A DNA stretch of 64,000 nt from a bacterium 336/3 (GTDB lineage: Bacteria; Bacteroidota; Bacteroidia; Cytophagales; Thermonemataceae), in contig LJIE01000001.1 in NCBI GenBank assembly GCA_001281695.1, forward strand, positions 502,107-566,106. Direction: 5' to 3'. The translations under genes were made by a program, and so were the position numbers. The notes beneath the pieces were generated by a model. That model had not been told where the DNA came from and did not search any database. It saw nothing but the letters and a program-made list of their open reading frames with translations. How positions within the stretch are numbered: position 1 is the stretch's first letter; each line of letters opens with the position of its first letter. Below are positions 7,991-17,100 of this stretch, piece after piece.

Positions 7991-8870
7991 AAAAATTCTC
8001 TTCAATAAACTCAAACATATCTTCTATCTTGCTGAAAATTTGAGTGTTATGAGGTGTGTCTAAACCTTGCCCTACTACTTGGCTACCACTCAAGAGAATT
8101 GTGGTATCAGGAAATAGAGAGGAAAGTTCATTGATGTAACCTTGTACATGATGAAATGAAGGGACACTTGTAATAACTGTAAATAAGAAATCTGGTTTAC
8201 AAACTCTATAAGCCTCTTTTAAATCTCCAAGGGGTAATGTTTGTCCTAAATAAGAAGTTCTTTGTCTTCTGCTACGCAATAAATAATTTGCAAATAATAA
8301 AGACAGCTCATGCCATTCACCTTCTGGCAAGAATAACATATATCTTTTACCTTCAGTATAATTAGGTTTTAAGTTATCAATAGCTGCTATTACCTTTTGT
8401 CTGATAAGATGAGTCATAAAATGCTCTTGGGCAGGGTTTACAGAACCAGCAAGCCATAGAATACCTATTCTATTAAGAAAAGGAAAAATAACTTTGAGCA
8501 TCGTATTTTCAAAACCAACTTGCTTAATACTTTGAGATAAGAGATACTCAAACTTTTCTTCATCCATATCCATCATACACAAAGTCAAAGCTTGTATTTT
8601 ATCAGAAGCATCTTGGGTTCTGTCCGAAAGGCTAATCATTTCTTCTCTTAATTCCTCTTCGGACATTTGGGCAATTTTAGAAATTTTGTGCCCATGTTTA
8701 TTTAATACAGAAATGTTGAGAATGAGTTTTAAATCTAATTCATCATAATAACGAATATTAGTATCAGTGCGTTTAGGTTTTAGAATATTGTAACGTTGCT
8801 CCCAAATACGAAGTGTATGTGCTTTAATTCCTGAAAGACTTTCTACATCTTTTATAGAGTAGTTGCTCAT
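7989..8870 (-). CDS. MerR-family regulator with B12-binding domain, CarH-like
   Basis: A 293-residue transcription factor. Residues 1-75 are a MerR winged helix (YSIKDVESLSGIKAHTLRIW, then RYYDE). Residues about 90-170 form the helical cap of B12-binding regulators, and 175-290 the Rossmann-like cobalamin-binding domain. Trp139, nine residues, Glu149-His150 reproduces the W-x9-EH motif that caps adenosylcobalamin in the light-sensing repressor CarH. His187, in EGEWHELS, is placed as the lower axial cobalt ligand, though the classical D-x-H-x-x-G is here E-x-H-x-x-S. In known systems such repressors release DNA in light and control carotenoid or photolyase genes. No such target is adjacent here. 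Light sensing is inferred from the motif. Confidence 0.82.
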   Translation of the reverse strand: MSNYSIKDVESLSGIKAHTLRIWEQRYNILKPKRTDTNIRYYDELDLKLILNISVLNKHGHKISKIAQMSEEELREEMISLSDRTQDASDKIQALTLCMMDMDEEKFEYLLSQSIKQVGFENTMLKVIFPFLNRIGILWLAGSVNPAQEHFMTHLIRQKVIAAIDNLKPNYTEGKRYMLFLPEGEWHELSLLFANYLLRSRRQRTSYLGQTLPLGDLKEAYRVCKPDFLFTVITSVPSFHHVQGYINELSSLFPDTTILLSGSQVVGQGLDTPHNTQIFSKIEDMFEFIEENF

Positions 8871-8950
8871 GGTATCTTCATCTTAAAATCTCAAAATAAA
8901 AAATGTCTTGTTATGAATATAACAGAATACTTTCTAAAATGTTTAAAAAA

Positions 8951-9310
8951 CTACAAGTCTGTAAGCCGGGTTCTGTAACACAAAAATTGTGCTTCTTATC
9001 ATTTATCTAAGACTTACTTCACAGTAAGCCTTTATCGACCTACCCGCCGACTCAGGCGAGCAACCTTTTTTACAAAAAAGTAAACATCGGCTTATTTGGT
9101 CTTTCAACACTTGAGGTTTACCCTGCCTTTGTTGTCACCAACAAAGCGGTAGTCTCTTACACTACCTTTTCACCCTTACCTTTTCAGGCGGTTTGTTTTC
9201 TGTGGCACTGGCTGTCAGTTTTTTAGCTGCCTTCCCGTTAGGAAGCAAGTTGCTCTGTGTTGCCCAGACTTTCCTCTTTATTTTCATAAAGCGATAAGAC
9301 GACTTGTAGT
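8951..9310 (-). ncRNA. rnpB: RNase P RNA, bacterial type A
   Basis: Read on the minus strand, the segment shows the conserved RNase P core. It has AGAGGAAAGTC near the 5' end followed by the ACAGAGCAA region, then GGGTAAACCTC in the middle, and a 3' block with GATAAATGA and CAGAACCCGGCTTACAG. The ends pair as helix P1 (CTACAAGTC at the 5' end with GACTTGTAG at the 3' end), which sets the boundaries to within a few bases. It is the catalytic RNA that trims tRNA 5' leaders. It fills most of the space between the MerR regulator and the small lipoproteins. Confidence 0.95.
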
Positions 9311-9314
9311 GATA

Positions 9315-9322
9315 CAAAAATA
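9315..9322 (-). promoter_or_regulatory. rnpB promoter -7 element
   Basis: On the minus strand TATTTTTG, a perfect TAnnTTTG match, ends 4-5 bases before the predicted RNase P RNA 5' end, the right distance for a Bacteroidota promoter. No clear TTG element is seen upstream. Confidence 0.5.
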
Positions 9323-9354
9323 CATAAAATGTCAGAGTTTTTCTTATACTTTTT

Positions 9355-9384
9355 TTGTATTAAGCTAAAAATTACTAATATTTG
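9355..9384 (+). promoter_or_regulatory. Candidate promoter of the small lipoprotein cluster
   Basis: TTG at 9355-9357, 19 bases, then AATATTTG at 9377-9384 (one mismatch to TAnnTTTG), 17 bases before the first small lipoprotein start. Confidence 0.4.
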
Positions 9385-9401
9385 TAAAAAACTCTTGCCT
9401 T

Positions 9402-9566
9402 ATGAAATGGTTAAAGACTTCAATTTGCTTATTTACTTTAATGATGATACTTGGAGCTTGCGGAAATAATAGCATGTCATATCGTCGTAAACATGGTGGG
9501 TATGACTCTCAAAATTGGATTCCAAAAAAACATTACCCTTATTATTATAATAAAAAGGCAAGATAA
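9402..9566 (+). CDS. Small lipoprotein, 54 residues (paralog 1)
   Basis: A short gene whose product has a hydrophobic leader and an SPII lipobox Leu-Gly-Ala-Cys around residue 20. The mature peptide is only about 33 residues and very basic/aromatic. It carries SYRRKHGGYDSQ, then W-x-P-K-K-H and a Tyr-rich end. The same YRRKHGGYDSQ-x-W-x-P core recurs in the next gene, so the two are tandem paralogs, which supports real coding despite the size. Probably anchored in the inner or outer membrane. I do not recognise the family; function unknown. Confidence 0.7.
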   Translation: MKWLKTSICLFTLMMILGACGNNSMSYRRKHGGYDSQNWIPKKHYPYYYNKKAR

Positions 9567-9607
9567 TTGGAAGCTTTAAGAATAGGGATTTTAAAATAAA
9601 AAGGAAT

Positions 9608-9793
9608 ATGAAAAAGTTACTGATTGTATTTACAGTGTACTTATTGTCTACTTTTATGCTTAGCTCGTGCGTAGATAACAGTGCATATCGAAGAAAACAT
9701 GGTGGGTATGATAGCCAAACATGGACTCCACGTAAACATCGTGATATAAACTTGCGTACTTATAGTGGTTATCCTCGTGGTAACCGTAGATAA
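9608..9793 (+). CDS. Small lipoprotein, 61 residues (paralog 2)
   Basis: A second copy of the small lipoprotein type: hydrophobic leader, Leu-Ser-Ser-Cys lipobox near residue 21, then the shared YRRKHGGYDSQTWTPRKH core and a diverged tail rich in Arg, Tyr and Gly. It follows the first copy by 41 bp on the same strand. The conservation is in the mature part rather than only the leader, which argues that the short peptide is the functional unit. No known domain is recognised. Confidence 0.75.
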   Translation: MKKLLIVFTVYLLSTFMLSSCVDNSAYRRKHGGYDSQTWTPRKHRDINLRTYSGYPRGNRR

Positions 9794-9804
9794 AACTCGA
9801 AACC

Positions 9805-9966
9805 ATGAAAACTAAGTTTTTTAAAAAAATCAATTTATTGCCATTTTTTTTAGGCTTTCTAATCGTATTTACTTTGGAATCTTGTCAATCACAAAATCCT
9901 CCAAGAAGACGAAATGGCAAAATGCCTAAATCGGGTCGTATTCCTTGTCCTATTAAAGACTGCTAA
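9805..9966 (+). CDS. Small lipoprotein, 53 residues
   Basis: Starts 11 bp after the previous gene. It has a basic start, a hydrophobic leader and a Leu-Glu-Ser-Cys lipobox near residue 28. The mature part is about 26 residues, basic (PPRRRNGKMPKSGR) and closed by Cys-Pro-Ile-Lys-Asp-Cys. It does not share the KHGGY core of the two preceding genes but has the same architecture. Its stop lies 2 bp before cmk, so the lipoprotein cluster and cmk are probably one transcript. The terminal Cys pair could form a disulfide; function unknown. Confidence 0.65.
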   Translation: MKTKFFKKINLLPFFLGFLIVFTLESCQSQNPPRRRNGKMPKSGRIPCPIKDC

Positions 9967-9968
9967 AA

Positions 9969-10679
9969 ATGCGAAAAATAGTAATTGCTTTAGATGGTTA
10001 TTCAGCATGTGGTAAAAGTTCTACCGCCAAACTTGTAGCCTCTCAGTTAGGTTATACCTATATTGATACGGGAGCTATGTATCGAGCTGTTACACTATAC
10101 TTTTATGAAAATTATATAGAACTAACCAATCCAAAAGCAATTCTAGATGCATTAGAAAAAATAGATATCTCTTTTAGGTTTAACCCTAATACTCAACATA
10201 GTGATACTTATCTTAATAACTTAAATGTTGAAGACGAAATCAGAAAAATGTATATCTCTGAAAGGGTAAGCCCTGTTAGTGCAATACCTGAAGTTCGTAG
10301 GGCTATGGTTCGCCAACAACAAAAATTAGGTAAAAAAAGAGGTGTGGTTATGGATGGACGAGATATTGGAACAACTGTATTTCCTGATGCAGAGGTCAAA
10401 ATTTTTATGACAGCGGATGTATATACAAGAGCTTTTAGAAGACAAAAAGAGCTTATCGAAAAGGATGAAATTGTAGATTTAGATGAAATTCTTGAAAACT
10501 TGAAAACTAGAGATAGAATTGATACTACTCGTTCTGAAAGCCCTCTGAAAAAAGCAGAAGATGCTCATTATCTTGATACTACCTTTATGACTGTTGATGA
10601 ACAAGTAGAATATGTATTGCAACTTGCAACAAGTCATATCATCAAAATCAATAAAATTGCAAAACCTTTAGAAATATAG
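9969..10679 (+). CDS. cmk: Cytidylate kinase
   Basis: Converts CMP/dCMP to the diphosphates using ATP. The P-loop is GYSACGKSS at about 9-17, followed by the YIDTGAMYR motif that binds the nucleotide. VVMDGRDIGTTVFPDA is the conserved central motif, RDRIDTTRSESPL the lid and CMP-binding region, and the product is 236 residues, normal for the family. Two bases separate it from the preceding small lipoprotein gene, implying co-transcription. All catalytic motifs are present. Confidence 0.95.
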   Translation: MRKIVIALDGYSACGKSSTAKLVASQLGYTYIDTGAMYRAVTLYFYENYIELTNPKAILDALEKIDISFRFNPNTQHSDTYLNNLNVEDEIRKMYISERVSPVSAIPEVRRAMVRQQQKLGKKRGVVMDGRDIGTTVFPDAEVKIFMTADVYTRAFRRQKELIEKDEIVDLDEILENLKTRDRIDTTRSESPLKKAEDAHYLDTTFMTVDEQVEYVLQLATSHIIKINKIAKPLEI

Positions 10680-10732
10680 TTTCTTTTACTATAATTTCGA
10701 ATAATTTGAAAATTTAGAGTAGAATAAATTAA

Positions 10733-11518
10733 ATGAAAAATAAAACTGTAATTTTCATTGTACTATCATTTAATGTTTTGTTTGGATGTTCTGAAAGAAA
10801 ACTTGATAACAAAGGATTTCCCATAAATAATACACAAACATCAAGCAATAGTGAAGATGAAAAGACAAATACAATAAGCAAAGATTCTGTAAAAATTGAT
10901 ACACGACCAAGCAACGTTTTACTTACAGGAATTTCTAATATAAGGCTTACAACAATTTATAAAGTTAATATCAACAAAAATGATGGAATAAAATTTATTG
11001 GTTCTAACAAGTATTTAAGTAATGATATGGAATTGGAACGAGGAAACAATTGGAATGGAAATTATATTCCTGGATTGAAAGGCATTTTTGGTTATAATTT
11101 AGTAAATGTTTCACATTATGACATTCTAAGCAATAAGAAAAAAGATTTTTTTGATAAACCTGTTCTGATAAAAACACTCTATTATCCAACATTCTCAAAA
11201 GATACATTAAACAATAAAATTATTAAGAGAAATTATTTTTTAGTGTCAGTTTATAATGATGATACCAACAAAGATAAATTTATTAATCAAAAAGATTTAA
11301 GACGATTTTATCTGTTTAATAGCAATGGGGATAAATTAAATCATCTTGTTCCTGAAAATTATTCAGTGTTCAAATCTGAATATGATTTAGAAAATGACTT
11401 TATGTATGTTTTTGCAAAATGGGATAAAAATGCAAATGGGCAAATAGATGACGATGAACCTATTAATATTTTTTGGATAAACCTAAAAGACCCAAACAAA
11501 ACAGGTTTATTATACTAA
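10733..11518 (+). CDS. Lipoprotein with two EF-hand-like loops
   Basis: A 261-residue protein with an SPII leader (Leu-Phe-Gly-Cys, Cys about 19) and a Ser/Asn/Thr-rich linker to about residue 60. The C-terminal half carries two loops that fit the EF-hand calcium pattern. The loop at residues 177-188 has Asp1, Asn3, Asp5, Ile8 and Asp12. The loop at 231-242 has Asp1, Asn3, Asn5, Gly6, Ile8 and Glu12. Short beta-like segments (RRFYLFNSNGDKL, PINIFWINL) alternate with the loops. I do not recognise the family. Surface location and calcium binding are inference from the lipobox and loop residues. It is followed by a convergent gene 20 bp away. Confidence 0.65.
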   Translation: MKNKTVIFIVLSFNVLFGCSERKLDNKGFPINNTQTSSNSEDEKTNTISKDSVKIDTRPSNVLLTGISNIRLTTIYKVNINKNDGIKFIGSNKYLSNDMELERGNNWNGNYIPGLKGIFGYNLVNVSHYDILSNKKKDFFDKPVLIKTLYYPTFSKDTLNNKIIKRNYFLVSVYNDDTNKDKFINQKDLRRFYLFNSNGDKLNHLVPENYSVFKSEYDLENDFMYVFAKWDKNANGQIDDDEPINIFWINLKDPNKTGLLY

Positions 11519-11538
11519 AAAATAAGAAAATGGAAAAA

Positions 11539-12075
11539 CTATATTTTTTCAGAACCTTTAGATTCTAACTTCTTTTTATAAATATAGTTTAAGACTACAT
11601 TTTCTAACACTGACTCTATGGGTTTTAATGAAAGTACCAAGAATAATTTAATACCTATACTTACCCACTGATTGGCACTCACAAAATCTACGATGAGTGG
11701 CTCCAATAAAATTTCTTCAATCAAAAATAATATAATTGCTAATATTAAAACGATGGTGGTTGCTATTTTGCCTGCACGAGCTTGTGTAAGTTGATCTATA
11801 GTTTCCTGAAGTTGTTTGTTTTTGATGTCTAATTCCTGGTTTTTACCATCTAACTCTTGATTTTTTTGATCTAAAGCAGCATTTAATCTATCTAGTTTTT
11901 TTTGAATTTTATCGCTTACATTCGTAATCAGTCTCATTTGCCCAATAGCTTCCTCAAAATTATCTAGAAGTCTTCTATATTCTTCTTTTAAGTCAGTCTC
12001 TTGTAAATCAAGATTTTCCTCTATTTTCTTAGCTCTATGAAGTTCATTAACCTCTTTGATGTAAACTTTTTCCAT
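11539..12075 (-). CDS. Coiled-coil protein with C-terminal membrane spans
   Basis: A 178-residue protein. Residues 1-105 are charged and heptad-like, with repeated ELDGKNQELDIKNK-type units. These are followed by two hydrophobic segments at about 107-130 and 138-160, and a short basic tail. No signal peptide, so the coiled coil should face the cytoplasm. It lies 40 bp downstream of the ABC-F gene on the same strand and is probably expressed from it. No family recognised; a scaffold or membrane-tether role is only a guess from architecture. Confidence 0.6.
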   Translation of the reverse strand: MEKVYIKEVNELHRAKKIEENLDLQETDLKEEYRRLLDNFEEAIGQMRLITNVSDKIQKKLDRLNAALDQKNQELDGKNQELDIKNKQLQETIDQLTQARAGKIATTIVLILAIILFLIEEILLEPLIVDFVSANQWVSIGIKLFLVLSLKPIESVLENVVLNYIYKKKLESKGSEKI

Positions 12076-12115
12076 AAATTAATCAATAAAAAAGACAGTG
12101 GTGTATTCAAAAAGT

Positions 12116-14002
12116 TTAATTAGTTAAGAGATTCTCCCAATCTTGCATTTTTTGGAATAATAATGATTCTACTAAAGAATATTGTTGTTGAGTTTGTTCA
12201 AGCACATCTTTTTGGCTATATAAACTTGAATCAGCAAGCTTTTGTTCTAAAGATAGTTTTTCTTCTTCCAATTTAGTAATTTCTTGTTCTATCCTCTCAA
12301 TATCTTTTTCTATTTTTTTAGAATCTTTTGTGGTATTGGATTTATTGGGAGTAGTTTCTTTAATTTTTTCTTTTGGTGCCTTTTCTTTTTCAGAAATTTG
12401 AGTTAAAAGCCTTTCTTCTTGCCAAATTTCGTATTCGTCATAAGTACCTAAAAACTCTTTAATCTGATGATTCTCAATATACCAAATTTTATTGGCAATG
12501 TTCCTAATAAAGTTTCTATCATGGGAAACTACTATAAAAGAGCCTTCATAGCTTTGTAATGCTTGTGAAAGAATAGATACTGAAATAATATCTAAGTGGT
12601 TGGTAGGCTCATCTAAAAGTAAAAAATTAGCATCAGAAAGCAATGTTTTTGCCAACGCAACCCTCGATTTCTCTCCTCCTGATAATACTTTTATTTTTTT
12701 GAAAACTTCCTCTCCTGAAAATAAAAAGCAACCCAAAATAGTTCTAAGTTCTACTTCTGTTCTGGTTGTACCTGTTTGGTTCAGTTCTGTTAGCAAATCA
12801 ACATTCAAGTTTAAGGCTTCTATCTGATGTTGAGCATAATATGTCATCCTTACATTATGTCCCAACTTGTTTTCACCTTCAAAATTTTCTGTCCCAAGTA
12901 AAATTCTTAAAACTGTAGACTTTCCTTTTCCATTTGCTCCAACCAAGGCAATTTTATCGCCTCGCTCAATATTAATAGAACTATTTTGTAAAATTTTTAA
13001 ATCTCCATAATTTTTAGAAATATTCTTCAATTCCATGACTTGCTTACCCGAATTTTGTGAAAAAGTAAACCTGAAATGAAGTTTTACATTTTCCTCAATT
13101 ACATCCTCAATTTTGTCCAGACGTTCTAAAGCCTTTACCCTTGATTGTACTTGTTTCGCTTTAGAGGCTTTTGCCTTAAAACGAGTAATAAAACGCTCAG
13201 TTTGTTTAATCAAGGCTTGTTGATTTTGGAAAGCATTTTTCTGAATTTCCTGTCTTTCAGCTTTTTGCTCCAAGAAATCAGTATAATTGCCTGTATAAAT
13301 ATTGAGTTTCTTTTGAGAAATTTCTACAATAGTATCAGCAATATTATCTAAAAAATCTCTATCGTGAGAAACTACCAAAACAGCCCCATCATAATCTGCC
13401 AAGTATTCTTCTATCCACTGAATAGAAGGTAAATCCAAGTGGTTGGTAGGTTCATCCAAAATGAGTAAAGCAGGGTGTTGTAGTAATAGTTTGGCAAGCA
13501 TCACACGCATACGCCATCCACCCGAAAAAGTACTTAAAGGCTTCTGTAAGTTTTCTGTTGCGAAACCTAAACCTTCTAATACAGCTTCAGCTTTAGCTTG
13601 CATGCTATAGCCATCCAAAATGCCAAATTCTTCTTGTAAGTGGCTTAGTTTATCTACTAAGCTATCAGAATAGTCTTTTTCAAGCTTCTTGATAATTTCA
13701 TTAATCTCTGATTGAATCTGATTTTGCCTTTCAAAGGCTTGCATAGCTACTTGCAAAATAGATTCTTCTGATTGATATGAAAGTAAATCTTGATTTAAAA
13801 AACCTATGGTACACTCTTTACTTTTAGAAATATTACCTGCATCAGGCTGATATTCACCAACAATGAGCCTCAATAATGTAGATTTTCCTGTACCATTTAA
13901 ACCTATCAAACCGATTTTGTCTTTGGGCTTGATTTGCAATGAAGCCTCCTCATACATGGTTCTTCCACCAAAAGAAAAAGAGAGGTTGTGTATTGTAAGC
14001 AT
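12116..14002 (-). CDS. ABC-F family ATPase (ribosome-associated type)
   Basis: A 628-residue protein with two ABC cassettes and no membrane domain, the ABC-F architecture. Cassette 1 has Walker A GLNGTGKST, signature FSGGWRMRVMLAKLLL and DEPTNHLD. Cassette 2 has GANGKGKST, signature LSGGEKSRVALAKTLL and a second DEPTNHLD. Between them lies the charged linker (about 240-310) that reaches towards the ribosomal P site in characterised members. The C-terminal 90 residues are a Lys/Glu coiled coil. It resembles the Uup/YheS-like group more than antibiotic-resistance ABC-F proteins, but the subgroup cannot be settled by eye. Confidence 0.92.
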   Translation of the reverse strand: MLTIHNLSFSFGGRTMYEEASLQIKPKDKIGLIGLNGTGKSTLLRLIVGEYQPDAGNISKSKECTIGFLNQDLLSYQSEESILQVAMQAFERQNQIQSEINEIIKKLEKDYSDSLVDKLSHLQEEFGILDGYSMQAKAEAVLEGLGFATENLQKPLSTFSGGWRMRVMLAKLLLQHPALLILDEPTNHLDLPSIQWIEEYLADYDGAVLVVSHDRDFLDNIADTIVEISQKKLNIYTGNYTDFLEQKAERQEIQKNAFQNQQALIKQTERFITRFKAKASKAKQVQSRVKALERLDKIEDVIEENVKLHFRFTFSQNSGKQVMELKNISKNYGDLKILQNSSINIERGDKIALVGANGKGKSTVLRILLGTENFEGENKLGHNVRMTYYAQHQIEALNLNVDLLTELNQTGTTRTEVELRTILGCFLFSGEEVFKKIKVLSGGEKSRVALAKTLLSDANFLLLDEPTNHLDIISVSILSQALQSYEGSFIVVSHDRNFIRNIANKIWYIENHQIKEFLGTYDEYEIWQEERLLTQISEKEKAPKEKIKETTPNKSNTTKDSKKIEKDIERIEQEITKLEEEKLSLEQKLADSSLYSQKDVLEQTQQQYSLVESLLFQKMQDWENLLTN

Positions 14003-14043
14003 TCTAATTCAACGAAAAATCACTAAAAAACCTTAAACTACCA

Positions 14044-14051
14044 CAAATATA
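14044..14051 (-). promoter_or_regulatory. Candidate -7 element for the ABC-F gene
   Basis: Minus-strand TATATTTG, a perfect TAnnTTTG match, 41 bases before the ABC-F start. No TTG at the expected distance. Confidence 0.35.
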
Positions 14052-14071
14052 TAATTTTTTCGGCATTACTA

Positions 14072-14102
14072 TTGTTGTTCTTTTAAAAAGCAACTAAATT
14101 TC
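14072..14102 (+). promoter_or_regulatory. Candidate promoter of the AsmA-like gene
   Basis: TTG at 14072-14074, 20 bases, then TAAATTTC at 14095-14102 (one mismatch to TAnnTTTG), 40 bases before the start codon; divergent to the ABC-F promoter. Confidence 0.3.
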
Positions 14103-14142
14103 CCTCTATATCGTAAAACTATTAGTTCAACCAAACTCAATT

Positions 14143-17100
14143 ATGAAAAAAATATTGAAACGAGTCTTTATCGGGCTGGGTATATTCTTAGTCGCTATTT
14201 TGGGCTTTGCAATAGCTGTTCCTTTTTTGTTTAAAGACAAAATAAAAGCAGAAATAGACAAGCAAATTGCTTTGTATGTAGATGCAAAAGTCAATTTTAA
14301 GGCGAATGATTTTAGTTTGAGCCTTTTTAAAAGCTTCCCTGATGTAACTGCATCACTCAATAATTTAAGTGTTGTAAACAATGCTCCATTCAAAGGTGAT
14401 ACACTTGCTTCTATTAAGTCTTTTAACATCACAGTAGATTTATGGAGTGTTTTTGGTGATAAAATGAAGATTAATAAAATTTCTTTGGATAAGCCAAGAG
14501 TTTTCGCCAAAGTCAATAAAGAAGGAAAAGCAAACTGGGATATTGTCCGCCCACAACCTTTAGACACAACAGCCAAAAAGACACAAGATACAACCTCCAA
14601 ATTTAGTTTAGCCATCAAAAAATGGGAAGTAACAGAGGGTTTGGTTGTTTATGAAGATAAAACCATGCCCATGTATGTGAAAATTGATAAAATAAACCAC
14701 GAAGGGAAAGGAAATTTAGATGCTGATGTTTTTGATTTGTACTCAGAAACTAATATTGAAAAGTTTACTTTTAGCTTTGATGGAACAGAATATCTCACAG
14801 AGAAAAAAGTAACAGCAGAGGTAACGATGGGCATGGATTTGAAAGGGTTTAAATTCACTTTCAAAGAAAATAAAGTACAACTCAACGATTTTGGTTTAAA
14901 ATTCGATGGTTTTGTGGCTATGCCTGATACCAATATCACTATGGATATCAAATATGCTACCACAGATACTGATTTCAAAACATTACTATCTTTAGTACCA
15001 GGTGTCTATACAAAAGATTTTAAAGATATTAAAGCTAGTGGTAAAATAGCTTTTAATGGAGATGTAAAGGGAACTTACAATGCTGTACAAATGCCAGCAT
15101 TTCATTTAGGGCTTAAAGTAGATAATGGGTCTTTCCAATACCCTGCTGTTCCTACTCCTGTTAATAATATTCAAGTAGATTTGAATCTTGGGACAGACGA
15201 TGGAGTTATTGACAACATGAAAATTGACTTGAAAAAATTCCACATGGATTTAGGGCAAAACCCTATAGATGCCAGAGCTTTGGTACAAGGACTTACCAAA
15301 ATGAATATTGATGCCAATGCCAAAGCAAAACTAAATCTGGCTGATGTAACAAAAATGTTCCCAATGTCAGGGTTAAGTCTTTCAGGTTTGTTTAGTTTAG
15401 ATGGTACAGCAAAAGGTATTTATGATGGCAAGCAAATGCCAACCGTCAATGCAGCCATGAGTCTGCAAAATGGTTATGTAAAATCTTCAGCTTTTCCTGA
15501 ACCTCTTGAAAAACTCAATATGCAGGCAACAGCAAAAAGTGATGGAACTCTACCCAATAGTGAGTTTTCAGTGCAAAATTTTTCTATGATGCTTCAAAAT
15601 GAACCATTTAATGCAACAGCTACATTCAGAAATTTTGAAGATATAGACTTCAATGTAAAAGCAAATGGAGTCATAGATTTGACAAAAATCACAAAAATAT
15701 ATCCTTTAGAAGGGATGAAATTGGCAGGAAGGGTAAAAGGAGATATCACTTCAGCAGGTAGAATGTCGTATATAGATAAGGGACAATATGAAAAAATAAC
15801 GAATAGTGGTGATGTAACCATGACAAGTTTTGTGTATGAAACCAAAGACATGCCCATTGTAAAAGTCAACAATGCTCATTTACAGTTTAATCCAAAAGAA
15901 ATGGTATTAGAAAAATTTGAGGGTTCTGCGGGTAGAAGTGATATGCAAGCCAATGGAACTATTTCAAACTACTTGGGATATATCTTTAAAGATGAAACTA
16001 TCAAAGGCAAACTTAATTTTACATCCAAAAAATTTGATGTAAATGAATGGTTGGTTGATAGCCCAACACCAGCTAATCCAACACCTGAACAAGATGTTCC
16101 GCTTACAGTAATTCCTATTCCTAAAAATATAGATTTTCTATTAAATTCTTCTATTGGAGAGGTGGTGTATGATAACCTGATATTGAGAGCTATGAAAGGA
16201 AATATTATTGTGAAAGATGGTAAAGTGAGCCTACAAGATGGAGCTTTCAATACATTAGGAGGCGATTTTGTAATGAATGGAACTTATGATACTCAAGATG
16301 AAAAGAAACCAAAATTTGATTTTGATTTGGGTATTAAAGATTTACAAATGGGTGATGCTGCTAAATCTTTTGTAACGATCAAACAATTAGCCCCTATTAC
16401 ACAAAATGTAGCAGGGAAGTTTTCTACGAAGTTTAAAATGAAAGGCGATCTAGGACAAGACATGATGCCCATCTATAATACGCTTACAGGTGATGGACTT
16501 GTAACAGTTTTGGAAGGTGCTATTCAAAATGTACCTTTAATGGAAAAAATTGCTGACCAAATCAAGATGCCTGAACTCAAATCGGCAAAATTTGCTGATG
16601 TGCTGACTACTGCCAAAATTCAGAATGGACGTTTTGTAGTGGATCCTTACAACATGAAAGTTGATAAATATATGATGAATGTTTCGGGTAGTAATGGCAT
16701 CATGGATGGTTCTTTAGAGTATACTTTAAAAATGGATGTACCTGCTAAAGGAGCAGGGCAGCAACTCAATAGTTTGGTTACAAGCCAATTGGGTGCAGGT
16801 GTAGCTTTCGATAAAGTTCCTTTAATTATCTCAGTGGGAGGTACTTATGCAAAACCTATCATCAAAGTAACAGTAGATAAAAACAATCTGAAAGGCGAAG
16901 TAAAGAATGTAGTAGATGCAAAAAAAGACGAGTTGAAAAATAAATTGCAAAACGAATTAGATGCTAAAAAGAAAGAAGCAGAAGAAAAAGCAAAAGCCGA
17001 AGCTGATAAATTTAAAAAAGAAGCAGAAGAAAAAGCAAAAGCTGAAGCTGATAGATTGAAAAAAGAAGGTGAAGCTAAATTGAAAGCAGAATTAGAAAAA

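Noticed and set aside
8871-8950. tRNA gene next to rnpB
   Set aside because: No cloverleaf and no GGTTCRA-type T-loop; the region is AT-rich spacer.
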